Positions 33,188-40,994 of a DNA stretch of 64,000 bases are shown piece by piece. Source of the DNA: Terriglobia bacterium (GTDB lineage: Bacteria; Acidobacteriota; Terriglobia; Terriglobales; Acidobacteriaceae); NCBI GenBank assembly GCA_020073465.1, contig JAIQFC010000006.1:62001-126000 (forward strand), read 5' to 3'. Both the position numbers and the translations under genes were made by a program. Below the pieces are notes generated by a model that ran no database searches, was not told where the DNA came from, and saw only the letters and a program-made list of their open reading frames with translations. Position 1 is the stretch's first letter, and each line of letters opens with the position of its first letter.

Positions 33188-34381
33188 ATGACAACATTTA
33201 CGGAGCTGCAGCTTTCTTCTGCGTTGCAGCAGAAGCTGGCAGCAGCTCAATTCACGATCCCAACCCCTATCCAGATCCAGGCGATTCCCCCTGCCCTCGA
33301 GGGCCGCGACGTACTCGCCACAGCGCAGACCGGTACTGGTAAAACGCTGGCGTTTCTGATTCCAATGATCGAAATGCTAAGCCGGCAGCCCTCGCGACAA
33401 CTGAACGTGCTGGTGCTCCTCCCCACGCGCGAACTGGCTATGCAAGTTAACGAGGAGTACGAGAAGCTGCGCACCAAGACCCAGCCCAAAGCCGCGCTGG
33501 TCATTGGCGGTGTATCGGAAGTTGGCCAGATGCGGGATCTCCGCTCTGCTCAGATTATCTTCGCAACCCCGGGACGGCTGGAGGATTTTCTCGACCGAAA
33601 AATTGTTGACCTCCGCCAGGTGAAACTGCTCGTACTCGACGAAGCCGACCGTATGCTGGACATGGGTTTTCTCCCTTCCATTCAGCGCATTCTTTCGTGC
33701 CTGCCAGAACGCCGGCAAACTCTGTGTTTCTCAGCCACCCTGGAACAGTCGGTCGCCTCGCTGGTACATCAGTACATGCGCGAACCGGTGCGGGTAGCTC
33801 TGGGCTCCGTCCTCAAGCCTGCAGAGAGCGTACAGCTAAAGGCGTACGAAGTACGTCCTGGTGAGAAGCTGGATGTTCTGCGGCAGTTGCTCTACGAAGA
33901 GAAGGGGCAAACCCTAGTTTTCACGCGCACCAAGCGCGGCACGCAACGGCTGGTCAGAGAACTGGTGAGAGACGGTTTCAATGCCGCGATGATTCACGGC
34001 GACCGGACGCAGGCACAACGGAACGGCGCCCTAAGTGGTTTTCAGGAAGGCCGCTTCCAGGTGCTGGTTGCGACCGATATCGCCTCGCGTGGCTTGCACG
34101 TGGACGACGTGGCCCATGTGATCAACTACGATCTACCCAAGATGGCCGAGGACTTCATCCACCGCGTCGGACGCACGGGCCGGGCGGGCTCCCAGGGTCG
34201 CGCCTCCACTTTGGTTGCTGGTGTGGAGGTTCTGGAACTGCGCAATATCGAACGCACGCTGAAGCTGCGGATCGAACGCATGCAGGTGGATGCGTCGGGC
34301 GCAGACCAACCGAGGCGATTTGTGCAAAATACGCTGGCCTCCCGGACGTTAACCGCTTTGCCGGGTGAGGTTTTTGTGTAA
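33188..34381 (+). CDS. DEAD-box ATP-dependent RNA helicase (RhlE-like)
   Basis: A 397-residue helicase core with every motif: Q motif FTIPTPIQIQAIP, motif I AQTGTGKT, Ia PTRELAMQV, Ib TPGRLEDFL, II LDEADRMLDMGF, III SATLE, IV LVFTRTKRGTQRL, V ATDIASRGLHVDDV, and VI HRVGRTGRAG. The C-terminal extension is short (about 45 residues) and only mildly basic, so it resembles a compact RhlE. The ATG at 33188 gives MTTFTELQLSSAL. It converges on a cluster of small RNA-binding proteins and probably works in RNA remodelling, ribosome assembly or cold adaptation. Confidence 0.92.
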   Translation: MTTFTELQLSSALQQKLAAAQFTIPTPIQIQAIPPALEGRDVLATAQTGTGKTLAFLIPMIEMLSRQPSRQLNVLVLLPTRELAMQVNEEYEKLRTKTQPKAALVIGGVSEVGQMRDLRSAQIIFATPGRLEDFLDRKIVDLRQVKLLVLDEADRMLDMGFLPSIQRILSCLPERRQTLCFSATLEQSVASLVHQYMREPVRVALGSVLKPAESVQLKAYEVRPGEKLDVLRQLLYEEKGQTLVFTRTKRGTQRLVRELVRDGFNAAMIHGDRTQAQRNGALSGFQEGRFQVLVATDIASRGLHVDDVAHVINYDLPKMAEDFIHRVGRTGRAGSQGRASTLVAGVEVLELRNIERTLKLRIERMQVDASGADQPRRFVQNTLASRTLTALPGEVFV

Positions 34382-34446
34382 GAGAGCCGAGCGCGTCCGG
34401 CGGGAATCAAGATAATCAAAAAGAAAGGCCCGGCCTCCAGCAGAAC

Positions 34447-34503
34447 TGTCATCGAGCGAAGTTGTCGCTCGCAAAGCGAGCGACAACGCAGTCGAAGGAC
34501 CCC
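34447..34503 (+). repeat. REP-like palindromic element with inserted stem-loop
   Basis: Flanks TGTCATCGAGCGAAG and CGCAGTCGAAGGACC surround a perfect 12-bp stem, GTTGTCGCTCGC (34461-34472) / GCGAGCGACAAC (34476-34487), with AAA loop. The flanks match the right and left ends of the element at 34606-34638. Repeats with GTCATCCTGAGCGAAG and GTCGAAGGA ends are dispersed in acidobacterial genomes as recalled from experience; this was not searched here. Confidence 0.6.
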
Positions 34504-34605
34504 ATATATGCATGGAGCAAGATGAGCTTGGAGAGGCATTCTCACGATGCTCTCGACTGACCGGGGAGAACTCCCTGGAGCGTCCGTGCCAGGTTTGGAA
34601 GATGT

Positions 34606-34638
34606 GGGATCCTTCGACTCCGCTCAGGATGACATTCT
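34606..34638 (-). repeat. Compact REP-like element in inverted orientation
   Basis: On the minus strand it reads GTCATCCTGAGCGGAGTCGA followed by AGGATCCC. It shares GTCAT, GAGCG and GTCGAAGGA words with the element at 34447 but lacks the central stem-loop. The two face each other in the spacer between convergent genes and could form a long cruciform or act as a bidirectional transcription barrier. Confidence 0.55.
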
Positions 34639-34677
34639 ATCTAGGGTGCTGCGGTGGGCAAACTTCTCCGCTGGCGC

Positions 34678-34920
34678 CTACCGCTCGATGCCCTTGTTGT
34701 CGTCCACCGGGGTTAGCTCGCCAGAACTCGGCTCGTCCGAACCGATATTGAATAGCGCCGCCTGCGCTGCAGCGTGTTCGTGCAGTTCGCGCATCTCATC
34801 TACGCTGCCCTCGGGTCTTTCTTGCTTGCGCTGGGTCTTACGCTCGGCCTTTTCCCGCTGTTTCTGCTGCCGTTTCTGTTCTTTCTGGCGCTTCGTAAAT
34901 GTCGATCGGCCTCGTGGCAT
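34678..34920 (-). CDS. Small, highly basic, coiled-coil hypothetical protein
   Basis: An 80-residue protein. Residues 1-35 are extremely rich in Lys, Arg, Gln and Glu (STFTKRQKEQKRQQKQREKA), suggesting a single charged helix that binds nucleic acid. The C-terminal half is acidic to neutral. GGGAGA five bases before ATG 34920 supports translation. It follows the RRM-protein gene on the same strand after 84 bases and may belong to the same transcript. I do not recognise a named family; similar basic proteins accompany RNA-binding genes in Acidobacteriota. Confidence 0.65.
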   Translation of the reverse strand: MPRGRSTFTKRQKEQKRQQKQREKAERKTQRKQERPEGSVDEMRELHEHAAAQAALFNIGSDEPSSGELTPVDDNKGIER

Positions 34921-35004
34921 TCAAGATCTCCCAATATCTATTCTGTTGGTATCGCCGGCCGACAACACGCAGCTGTCCGCCGGATTCTCATTGCGTCGGA
35001 AAAG

Positions 35005-35355
35005 CTACCAGCGTGGCTCGCGGGGCTGACGTGCCTGACCACGGTAGTCGTCGGGCCCGTGTCCTCCTCTGCCGCCACCATAGGCCCCACCTCCACTGCG
35101 AGGCCGGTCGGTCTTGGGCTTGGCCTCGTTGATCTTCAACGTGCGTCCCCCCAGTTCGGTTCCGTTCAGAGCCGCGACAGCTTTCTCCGCTTCACCCGAA
35201 TTCGTCATCTCTACAAATGCAAAACCCCGTGCGCGGCCAGTTTCACGGTCGGTCACGATGTTCACCTTTTCCACTTCCCCATGTGCCTGAAAAACGGCGC
35301 GCAGCTCTGCCTCAGTGGTGCTGTGGGACAGATTGCCAACGTAAAGATTCTTCAT
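35005..35355 (-). CDS. RRM-domain RNA-binding protein
   Basis: A 116-residue protein made of one RNA recognition motif (residues 1-80) and a Gly/Arg-rich tail (GGGAYGGGRGGHGPDDYRGQ). RNP2 is LYVGNL at residues 4-9 and RNP1 is RGFAFVEM at about 43-50, both complete with the aromatic residues that stack on RNA. This is the Rbp type also found in cyanobacteria, often cold-induced. GAGGAG lies shortly upstream, and its ATG overlaps the stop of the receiver-like gene (ATGA), so the two are translationally coupled. Confidence 0.9.
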   Translation of the reverse strand: MKNLYVGNLSHSTTEAELRAVFQAHGEVEKVNIVTDRETGRARGFAFVEMTNSGEAEKAVAALNGTELGGRTLKINEAKPKTDRPRSGGGAYGGGRGGHGPDDYRGQARQPREPRW

Positions 35356-35963
35356 TGCATCTCCTCTTTCTCCAGTTCCGGTAGAAGCTGAGACCAGGCT
35401 GCGGTGCGCTTGGAGTCCCGTATTTCAAGGTCGCGTGTTGGTGCGGGTCTCTCTCGCATCGCCTGTGAACGAGCGTGGGATATCGAGCGCACGGAGGAGA
35501 TTCTTCGGGAAGCTTCCAGGATTCCCCAGCGTTGCGGCAGACTTGCGGCGACAACGGGCGGCAGTATCGCCCTCACATCTTCCGGAAGGACCGAGTCGCA
35601 ACTCTCCGTGACGGAAGAGGCTCCGTTGGCATGCGGCGAACGAGCCAGGTACTCCGGTTCGCCTACCAGGAAAGCCAGTTGCTGGGGCGGGGTCGCGCTG
35701 CGAACGTCTTCACAGAATTTGTCTCTCTGGCCCAATTGATTTTCCGCACTGCTGATGAGCACCAGGTTGTACAAGTCAGCCCGCCACCACGAACGTGCTT
35801 CACCGATGTCGGCGGCGCAGTCGACTTCCATGCCGAGTTTTCTCATGGTGTCGGCGCGCAATTCGCGCTTGGCCGGCGATGCGTCGACCAGAAGCACTCG
35901 TTTTCTCTTGATTGAAGTGGGCACTGGGCTGGATAGTGGCAACATGTGCACAGGTGTGGTCAT
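35352..35963 (-). CDS. Degenerate receiver-domain-like protein
   Basis: A 203-residue protein. Residues about 18-110 resemble a CheY-type receiver: KRVLLVDASPAKRELRADTM is the usual first strand and helix, and YNLVLISSAENQ aligns with the strand that normally ends in the phosphorylated Asp. That Asp is Ser here, and one of the two N-terminal acidic residues is Ala, so phosphorylation is improbable. The C-terminal 90 residues have no recognised domain and are rich in Ser and Arg. It sits between a small basic protein gene (ATGA overlap) and the RRM gene (ATGA overlap), which suggests a role tied to RNA binding. Confidence 0.6.
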   Translation of the reverse strand: MTTPVHMLPLSSPVPTSIKRKRVLLVDASPAKRELRADTMRKLGMEVDCAADIGEARSWWRADLYNLVLISSAENQLGQRDKFCEDVRSATPPQQLAFLVGEPEYLARSPHANGASSVTESCDSVLPEDVRAILPPVVAASLPQRWGILEASRRISSVRSISHARSQAMRERPAPTRDLEIRDSKRTAAWSQLLPELEKEEMQ

Positions 35964-36118
35964 GCGGACTCCGTCTCTGGTTTCGACTCGGATGCTGGGA
36001 CGCCCCGCGGCGGCTGTTTTGCGATGTTCTTCAACATTTCGCGATTTCGCCTCCGTCGTTCAATCTTCTGCTTGCGCTCGCGGTGAAATCTGGATTTGTC
36101 GCCATTAATTCCGGACAT
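35960..36118 (-). CDS. Small basic hypothetical protein, first gene of the RRM cluster
   Basis: A 52-residue protein starting at ATG 36118, chosen because AAGGAG lies 7 bases upstream; an open frame to 36238 lacks a ribosome site. Residues 8-33 (KSRFHRERKQKIERRRRN core) are strongly basic and look like an RNA- or ribosome-binding helix, followed by a Pro/Glu-rich tail. Its stop overlaps the receiver-like start as ATGA. Function unknown. Confidence 0.68.
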   Translation of the reverse strand: MSGINGDKSRFHRERKQKIERRRRNREMLKNIAKQPPRGVPASESKPETESA

Positions 36119-36334
36119 ATTCAACTCCTTAGAGATTGGGACCCGGGCCATGGATTCGCCCTGAAGCGCTGAATTGCTCCGGATGCATTGAGGGGGCAGT
36201 GCGATCTGGGCGCTGATCTCAGAGACACACATGAACACCTTTCGGTCGATCTTCTCAATCGCGAAGGCTTAATCTGTTCCTGGTGTCTTCGAGGTTAAGA
36301 GTTCCAGCGTGCTGCCGGAGCTTGCGCTTTTCCC

Positions 36335-36475
36335 TCACCGCTGAGGAAAGTTGTTGCGGGTTTCTCCCAAGTCGCGGTTGAGCTGTCTTATGAGGTGCTC
36401 AATCTTGTGAGGATTGCTTTGATGAACTGCCGCTGCGACGATCTCTTTCCACAGCTTAGCCGCGTTCGGAGTCAT
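36335..36475 (-). CDS. Small hypothetical protein (46 aa)
   Basis: An ATG at 36475 with GGAG six bases upstream opens 46 codons ending TGA at 36335. The peptide begins MTPNAAKLWKEIVAAAVHQS and continues with NPHKIEHLIRQLNRDLGE, an amphipathic all-helical pattern. The motif W-K-E-hydrophobic-x-x-A-A-V followed by P-x-K-hydrophobic, then LN-x-x-L, is one I associate with a widespread short acidobacterial hypothetical family, though this was not searched. TATTAT about 25 bases upstream could be its -10. Function unknown. Confidence 0.55.
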   Translation of the reverse strand: MTPNAAKLWKEIVAAAVHQSNPHKIEHLIRQLNRDLGETRNNFPQR

Positions 36476-36798
36476 CACAGCTCCATTTTCACTACTTTCT
36501 CATAATACTCTCTATTCACGCTAAGCCCTAATTTCCCGCACTGGGGATGGTCGACAGCTGGCTGCGCAGCTCTAGCTGAACTGGCGCGAATGACCAGTCA
36601 TGTCAGACCTGCTGAACCGGTCTCTGGGGTCTACCTGTTTTCGATTTCTTGCGATCGCGAAATTGGGACAAGATGTAAACTGCTGAGGACGTAATCGGAA
36701 ACCGCAACGATGGATGACTGTGCCCCACCCAATCGCACCGGAGTCAAAGCTCCAGCCAAGTCTTTGCTGCGAAGATTCCACGTGAAGGAGCGCCTCTA
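36476..36798. other. Intergenic region before the DUF4010 gene
   Basis: About 320 bp between divergent genes. It probably holds both promoters: TATTAT on the minus strand near 36503 for the small hypothetical gene, and on the plus strand a weak TTGCGA (about 36648) with a TGTAAA about 19 bp later for the membrane protein. A GCGATCGC octamer near 36651 is present. No reading frame looks genuine. Confidence 0.3.
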
Positions 36799-38058
36799 GT
36801 GGAACTCTATCAGCGGCTGCCCCCCGAGGTTCTGAAGATCGTCCTGGTCTTGTTCTTGTCTTTCCTGATAGGGCTGGAGCGGGAAGAACACAAAGTAGCA
36901 GTAGGCTCTTACGCGTTCGGAGGGGTGCGCACATTCCCCCTGATTGGACTGATTGGTTATTCGATCGCTCTTCTTTCGGGCGCGCAGCTACTACCTCTGA
37001 CGGTTGGGTTCCTGGTTGTCGCGGGATTCTTGCTTTTGTCTTACTGGCACAAGCTTTCCTCTGCAGAAGCTGCCGGTGTCACTTCAGAAATGTCCGGCCT
37101 CACGACATTCCTGGTTGGAGCGCTCGTCTGCTATGGACATTTCTGGATCGCCACTACGCTCAGCGTTGCCAGCTTGCTTTTGCTTGACCTCAAAACCGCT
37201 CTTGAGAAGCTTGCCGTTCGCATCGCTCCACAGGAAATTCTTACCTTCGCCAAGTTCCTCCTCTTGACCGGCGTCATCCTGCCCGTACTCCCAAATCAGG
37301 AATTCAGCCGATTCCACATCAACCCTTTCAAGACCTGGCTCGTCGTGGTTGCGGTCAGCACGATTTCGTACGCCAGTTACGTTCTGCAGAAGTTGACGAG
37401 GGAACAGGGTGGGGTCGTGCTGGCAGCGTTACTGGGCGGAGCATATTCCTCGACCGTCACAACGGTCGTGATCGCGCGCCGAGCCGCTCGCGAGCAGCAT
37501 CCCCACCTCTTCGCCGGGGGTATCCTGATCGCCTCCGGCGTGATGTATTTGCGACTGGTTGCGCTTCTGGCTCTTTTCAACCGACAACTCATGTCCTTGC
37601 TGGCGCTCCCTTTCCTGGTACTGGCAGGTGTTGCGGTCGGCATCGGTTGGCTCTGGACGCGCCGCCCGGAGGCTATCGCCCAGGAAATACGGCGAGAGTC
37701 CGAACCGAAGAATCCACTCGAGTTGCTGGCGGCCTTTTTCTTTGCGGTGTTGTTTCTTGCCATGCTGGTAGCCACCCAGTTGGCGGTTACATATCTCGGG
37801 CGAGCAGGAGTCAACACTCTGGCCGCGATCATGGGTGTTACCGACGTGGATCCGTTCATCATGGGGATGACTCAGGCAGCGGGCACACTCACACCTCTGA
37901 AAGTCGCGGGGGGCGCAGTTCTGATCGCAGCAGCCAGCAACAATGTCGTGAAAGGAATCTACGCCTATAGCCTGGCTGACCGGGAGACCGGTTTGCAGGG
38001 CCTCTCGCTCATGACCGCTCTTGCTGCGGTCGGCCTCATTCCCTTGCTTTGGATCTGA
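36799..38058 (+). CDS. MgtC/SapB-family membrane protein with DUF4010 domain
   Basis: A 419-residue integral membrane protein with about 11-12 hydrophobic segments. Residues 10-150 are an MgtC-like domain (FLIGLEREEHKVAVGSYAFGGVRTFPLIGLIG, shortened here to FLIGLEREEHK and GGVRTFPLIGLIGY), including the conserved Glu-Arg-Glu and Arg-Thr-Phe. The C-terminal half is DUF4010 (LGGAYSSTVTTVVIARRA, about residue 213; FIMGMTQAAGTLTPL, about 353). The start is a GTG with AAGGAG eight bases upstream. Transport substrate and direction are unknown; magnesium or other cation homeostasis is only a guess from MgtC. Confidence 0.85.
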   Translation: MELYQRLPPEVLKIVLVLFLSFLIGLEREEHKVAVGSYAFGGVRTFPLIGLIGYSIALLSGAQLLPLTVGFLVVAGFLLLSYWHKLSSAEAAGVTSEMSGLTTFLVGALVCYGHFWIATTLSVASLLLLDLKTALEKLAVRIAPQEILTFAKFLLLTGVILPVLPNQEFSRFHINPFKTWLVVVAVSTISYASYVLQKLTREQGGVVLAALLGGAYSSTVTTVVIARRAAREQHPHLFAGGILIASGVMYLRLVALLALFNRQLMSLLALPFLVLAGVAVGIGWLWTRRPEAIAQEIRRESEPKNPLELLAAFFFAVLFLAMLVATQLAVTYLGRAGVNTLAAIMGVTDVDPFIMGMTQAAGTLTPLKVAGGAVLIAAASNNVVKGIYAYSLADRETGLQGLSLMTALAAVGLIPLLWI

Positions 38059-38149
38059 TGCCAACATGATCCAGTTGACCTGCACGCGGCGTGGTCAAAC
38101 AATCGGAGCGCCCTAGAGTTGCGGCCGGAATGCGCGGTGAAAAAAGCGA

Positions 38150-39790
38150 TTACTTCTCTGCGCCGCGGCTGGACAATGAAGATAGCGTCGCTTCTCGCGT
38201 CATCTGCCCGTCCACCAGGCGCCAAATGCTCAGCGGATTCTCGTCTTTGAGTTCGTTGGGCAACGATTCGTTCGGGAATCCCTGGTAACAGACTGGCCGC
38301 GTAAAGCGGAAGATGGCGCGGCTGCCTACCGACGTGGAACGTCCATCCGAGGTTGAGGGGTAAGGACCGCCGTGCACCATGGCATGGCACACCTCGACGC
38401 CGGTGGGAAATCCGTTGAAGACAAGCCGGCCGACTTTGCTCTCAAGAATTGCCACCAGATCGGCAAAATCGCGGAGATCCTGCTCCGTGCCGTGAATCGT
38501 GGCGGTGAGGTGGCCTTCCAGACCCTGTGCAATCTTGAGCACTTCGTCGCGGTTCGAGTGCCGCACCAGAAGCGTGGTCGGACCGAAGATTTCCGCGTCC
38601 AGCTCTGAATCGAGGAACGATGCGGCATCCGTCTCGAAGAGCGCGGAGCCTGCCGCGAAGCCGTCACTGCCGTCCGCCTGGGGAGCCTCGGCCACCAGTT
38701 TGACCTTGGCGTCTGTCTTGCGGCCGGCAACGGCCGAGCCATAGGAAGAATGGATCGTCGCGGTGAGAAGATGAAACGGCGTTGATCCCGCGACCAGCTG
38801 CCGCAGCTTTTCCCTGAAAGATGCTGCGTCGCCTCCCTTTGGCAGAAAGACCATTCCCGGCTTGGTGCAGAACTGGCCTGCTCCCATGGTGAACGAAGCG
38901 TGCAATCCTGCCGCAATACTCTCCCCTCGTTCGTGTAACGCTCCCGGCAGGATGAAGACGGGATTGGTGCTGCTCATTTCTGCGTAGAACGGGATCGGGT
39001 CGGGACGAGCTGCGGCGATGTCCATCAGCACGCGCCCGGCGCGGCGCGATCCAGTAAAGCCTCCGGCTTTCGTCAAAGGATGCTTCATGAGAGCCGTGCC
39101 AACCTCTGCCCCGTGACCAAACAAGAGTGAGAACACACCTTCGGGCAGACCGGACTCGCGAACGCATGCTTGAATTGCCCGGCCTACCAACTCGCTCGTG
39201 CCCGGGTGAGCTGCATGCGCTTTCACAATGACGGGGTTTCCTCCTGCCAGCGCGGAAGCGGTATCACCTCCCGCGACGGAGAACGCCAACGGAAAATTAC
39301 TGGCCCCAAAGACCACCACCGGTCCCAGCGGGCGCAGCATGGAACGGATATCCGGCTTGGGAACAGGTTTACGGTCCGGATCGGCATAGTCAATCCGCGC
39401 CGACACCCACGATCCCTCTTCTGCCACCTCGGCGAAGAGCCGCAACTGGCCGCAAGTGCGAGCGGTTTCTGCCTGCAAACGCGCCTGGGGCAAAGCAGTC
39501 TCCTGCTCGACGCGCTCGATCAACTCGCCGGCGATTGCCTCGATCCTGGCGGCAATCCTGCGCAAAAGCTCGCCGCGCTCGCGTCCTGGAACGCGGCCAT
39601 AGACGGCAAAGGCCTCGGACGCCAGCCGGACAGCAAGCTCAATTTCATCGGTGGTCGCTGGAACGAATCCTGGCTGCAAGCTTTGCCCATCGCGTGGATT
39701 CGTGGCATAGAGAGGCTCTCCAGCTCCCTGCCCCTCCCGAAATCCAATGATCGACCGACCCGAGAGTTTTGCCATAAGAACGAGAATCAC
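38150..39790 (-). CDS. 2,5-dioxovalerate (alpha-ketoglutarate semialdehyde) dehydrogenase
   Basis: A 546-residue NADP-type aldehyde dehydrogenase of the long KGSADH group. Motifs: PLGPVVVFGASNFPLAFSV (cofactor entry), the catalytic Glu in FYAEMSSTNPVFILPG, and the catalytic Cys in TMGAGQFCTKPGMVF. It oxidises the semialdehyde from hydroxyproline or sugar-acid breakdown to 2-oxoglutarate. The GTG start at 39790 overlaps the deaminase stop (GTGA); an ATG at 39775 is an alternative. It is the last of five genes in a hydroxyproline operon, where it performs the final step. Confidence 0.9.
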   Translation of the reverse strand: MILVLMAKLSGRSIIGFREGQGAGEPLYATNPRDGQSLQPGFVPATTDEIELAVRLASEAFAVYGRVPGRERGELLRRIAARIEAIAGELIERVEQETALPQARLQAETARTCGQLRLFAEVAEEGSWVSARIDYADPDRKPVPKPDIRSMLRPLGPVVVFGASNFPLAFSVAGGDTASALAGGNPVIVKAHAAHPGTSELVGRAIQACVRESGLPEGVFSLLFGHGAEVGTALMKHPLTKAGGFTGSRRAGRVLMDIAAARPDPIPFYAEMSSTNPVFILPGALHERGESIAAGLHASFTMGAGQFCTKPGMVFLPKGGDAASFREKLRQLVAGSTPFHLLTATIHSSYGSAVAGRKTDAKVKLVAEAPQADGSDGFAAGSALFETDAASFLDSELDAEIFGPTTLLVRHSNRDEVLKIAQGLEGHLTATIHGTEQDLRDFADLVAILESKVGRLVFNGFPTGVEVCHAMVHGGPYPSTSDGRSTSVGSRAIFRFTRPVCYQGFPNESLPNELKDENPLSIWRLVDGQMTREATLSSLSSRGAEK

Positions 39791-40710
39791 TTTCCGTTGT
39801 GCAGGGCGTAACTGGTTATAGGCTGCGGGCGGGTACGCAACGCCTCACGGATGATCTTCCTTGTCAGGATGAGTTCTTCCCCCACCAACTCCAAACGAGG
39901 GGCGCGCACGCGCGCATTCCCCATCCCCACTTCCGCCTGCACCAGCTTGATTAGTTGAACGAAGTTCGGCACCGTGTCCATGCGCAGCAACGGCAAGAAC
40001 CAGCGGTACAGGTCAAATGCTTTGTCGTTGTCACCGTTCATGCCGCAGTTGAACAGATCGACAGACTCGCGTGGTAGAGCGTTGGCCAGACCGGCAATCC
40101 ATCCGGTCGCTCCTACTCCGATAGCTTCGAGCACGGCATCATCGACGCCGACGGAGATCTCCAGTCTGCGGTCGATCAGTGCACGAATCGCGGAGACTCG
40201 CCGGACGTCCGCGCTCGATTCCTTCACCGCCTCGAAGTTCGCGTGCTCCCCGGCCAGTTCGCCGATCTGCTCGGGAAGGAAGTCCGTCCCGTAAGCGATG
40301 GGATTGTTGTACAGCATGCAGGACAGTGGTGTAGCCGCGAACACGGCCGCGACGTGCGTCTTCATTTCGCGCCAGTCGCCCTTGTACACATAAGGAGGCA
40401 GCACCATCAGGCCGTCGCAGCCGAGGTCGGCGGCGGCCTTCGCCAGAGCCACAGCTTCGGCAGTGGTAAGGGCAGAAACCGAGGCCACAACCGGTCCACG
40501 TCCACCCACCGCGCCGACACAGGTGCGCAAGATCTCGAGCTTCTCGTCAAAGGACAAGGTCGCTCCCTCTCCTAAGGAACCGAGAGTAACGATCCCGGTA
40601 CAACCGTTATCGAGCAGCCAGCGGCAGTGTCCCGTCATGAAGGCATGATCGACGTGGAGATCCTCCGTAAAACAAGTTGTTATGGCAGGCAACACGCCTT
40701 TCCAGTTCAT
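39787..40710 (-). CDS. Pyrroline-4-hydroxy-2-carboxylate deaminase (DapA family)
   Basis: A 307-residue aldolase-like protein of the dihydrodipicolinate synthase family. The substrate loop GSLGEGATLSFDEK (about residues 45-58), the Tyr motif MLYNNPIAYG (about 131-140) and the Schiff-base Lys in FEAVKESSADVRR (about 163) are present. The family has many activities; the flanking epimerase, D-amino-acid-type oxidase and ketoglutarate semialdehyde dehydrogenase point to deamination of pyrroline-4-hydroxy-2-carboxylate in hydroxyproline catabolism. GGAGG precedes ATG 40710 by 6 bases. Confidence 0.85.
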   Translation of the reverse strand: MNWKGVLPAITTCFTEDLHVDHAFMTGHCRWLLDNGCTGIVTLGSLGEGATLSFDEKLEILRTCVGAVGGRGPVVASVSALTTAEAVALAKAAADLGCDGLMVLPPYVYKGDWREMKTHVAAVFAATPLSCMLYNNPIAYGTDFLPEQIGELAGEHANFEAVKESSADVRRVSAIRALIDRRLEISVGVDDAVLEAIGVGATGWIAGLANALPRESVDLFNCGMNGDNDKAFDLYRWFLPLLRMDTVPNFVQLIKLVQAEVGMGNARVRAPRLELVGEELILTRKIIREALRTRPQPITSYALHNGK

Positions 40711-40748
40711 CCTTGCCCTCCGGTTACCCCGTTATGCACTAGTTCCCT

Positions 40749-40994
40749 CTACTGATCGGTTCTGACTTCCATGTCCGTTTCGCACTCGATCTGGCAACTC
40801 CGGCAGTGCGGTCTTCCGTTAATCGTCACACGACACTCAAAGCAGATGCCCATTCCACAGAGCGGGCCGCGCGGCTCACCGGTGACTGAAGTTCGACATG
40901 CCTCCCCGGCAATCGCCATAGCGACGGCCACGGTCGCACCTAACGGCACCGCAACCGGGGCTCCATTCACCGTAAGCGTGACTTGGCTAGGCAT
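40749..40994 (-). CDS. Small 2Fe-2S subunit of D-hydroxyproline dehydrogenase (HcnA/LhpF-like)
   Basis: An 81-residue ferredoxin-like protein. It begins [11 protein letters not shown] and holds the cluster motif CGMGICFECRVTINGRPHCRSC (as CGMGICFECRV and PHCRSC): C-x4-C-x2-C with a distal cysteine, the plant-type 2Fe-2S arrangement of the gamma subunit of hydroxyproline and opine dehydrogenases. The ATG at 40994 is chosen with AAGGA about eight bases upstream; it overlaps the FAD subunit gene by 8 bases. A longer frame to 41042 has no support. Confidence 0.85.
   Translation of the reverse strand: MPSQVTLTVNGAPVAVPLGATVAVAMAIAGEACRTSVTGEPRGPLCGMGICFECRVTINGRPHCRSCQIECETDMEVRTDQ

Noticed and set aside
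36645-36662. GCGATCGC octamer resembling the cyanobacterial HIP1 repeat
   Set aside because: A single occurrence noticed in a high-GC genome; chance is sufficient.
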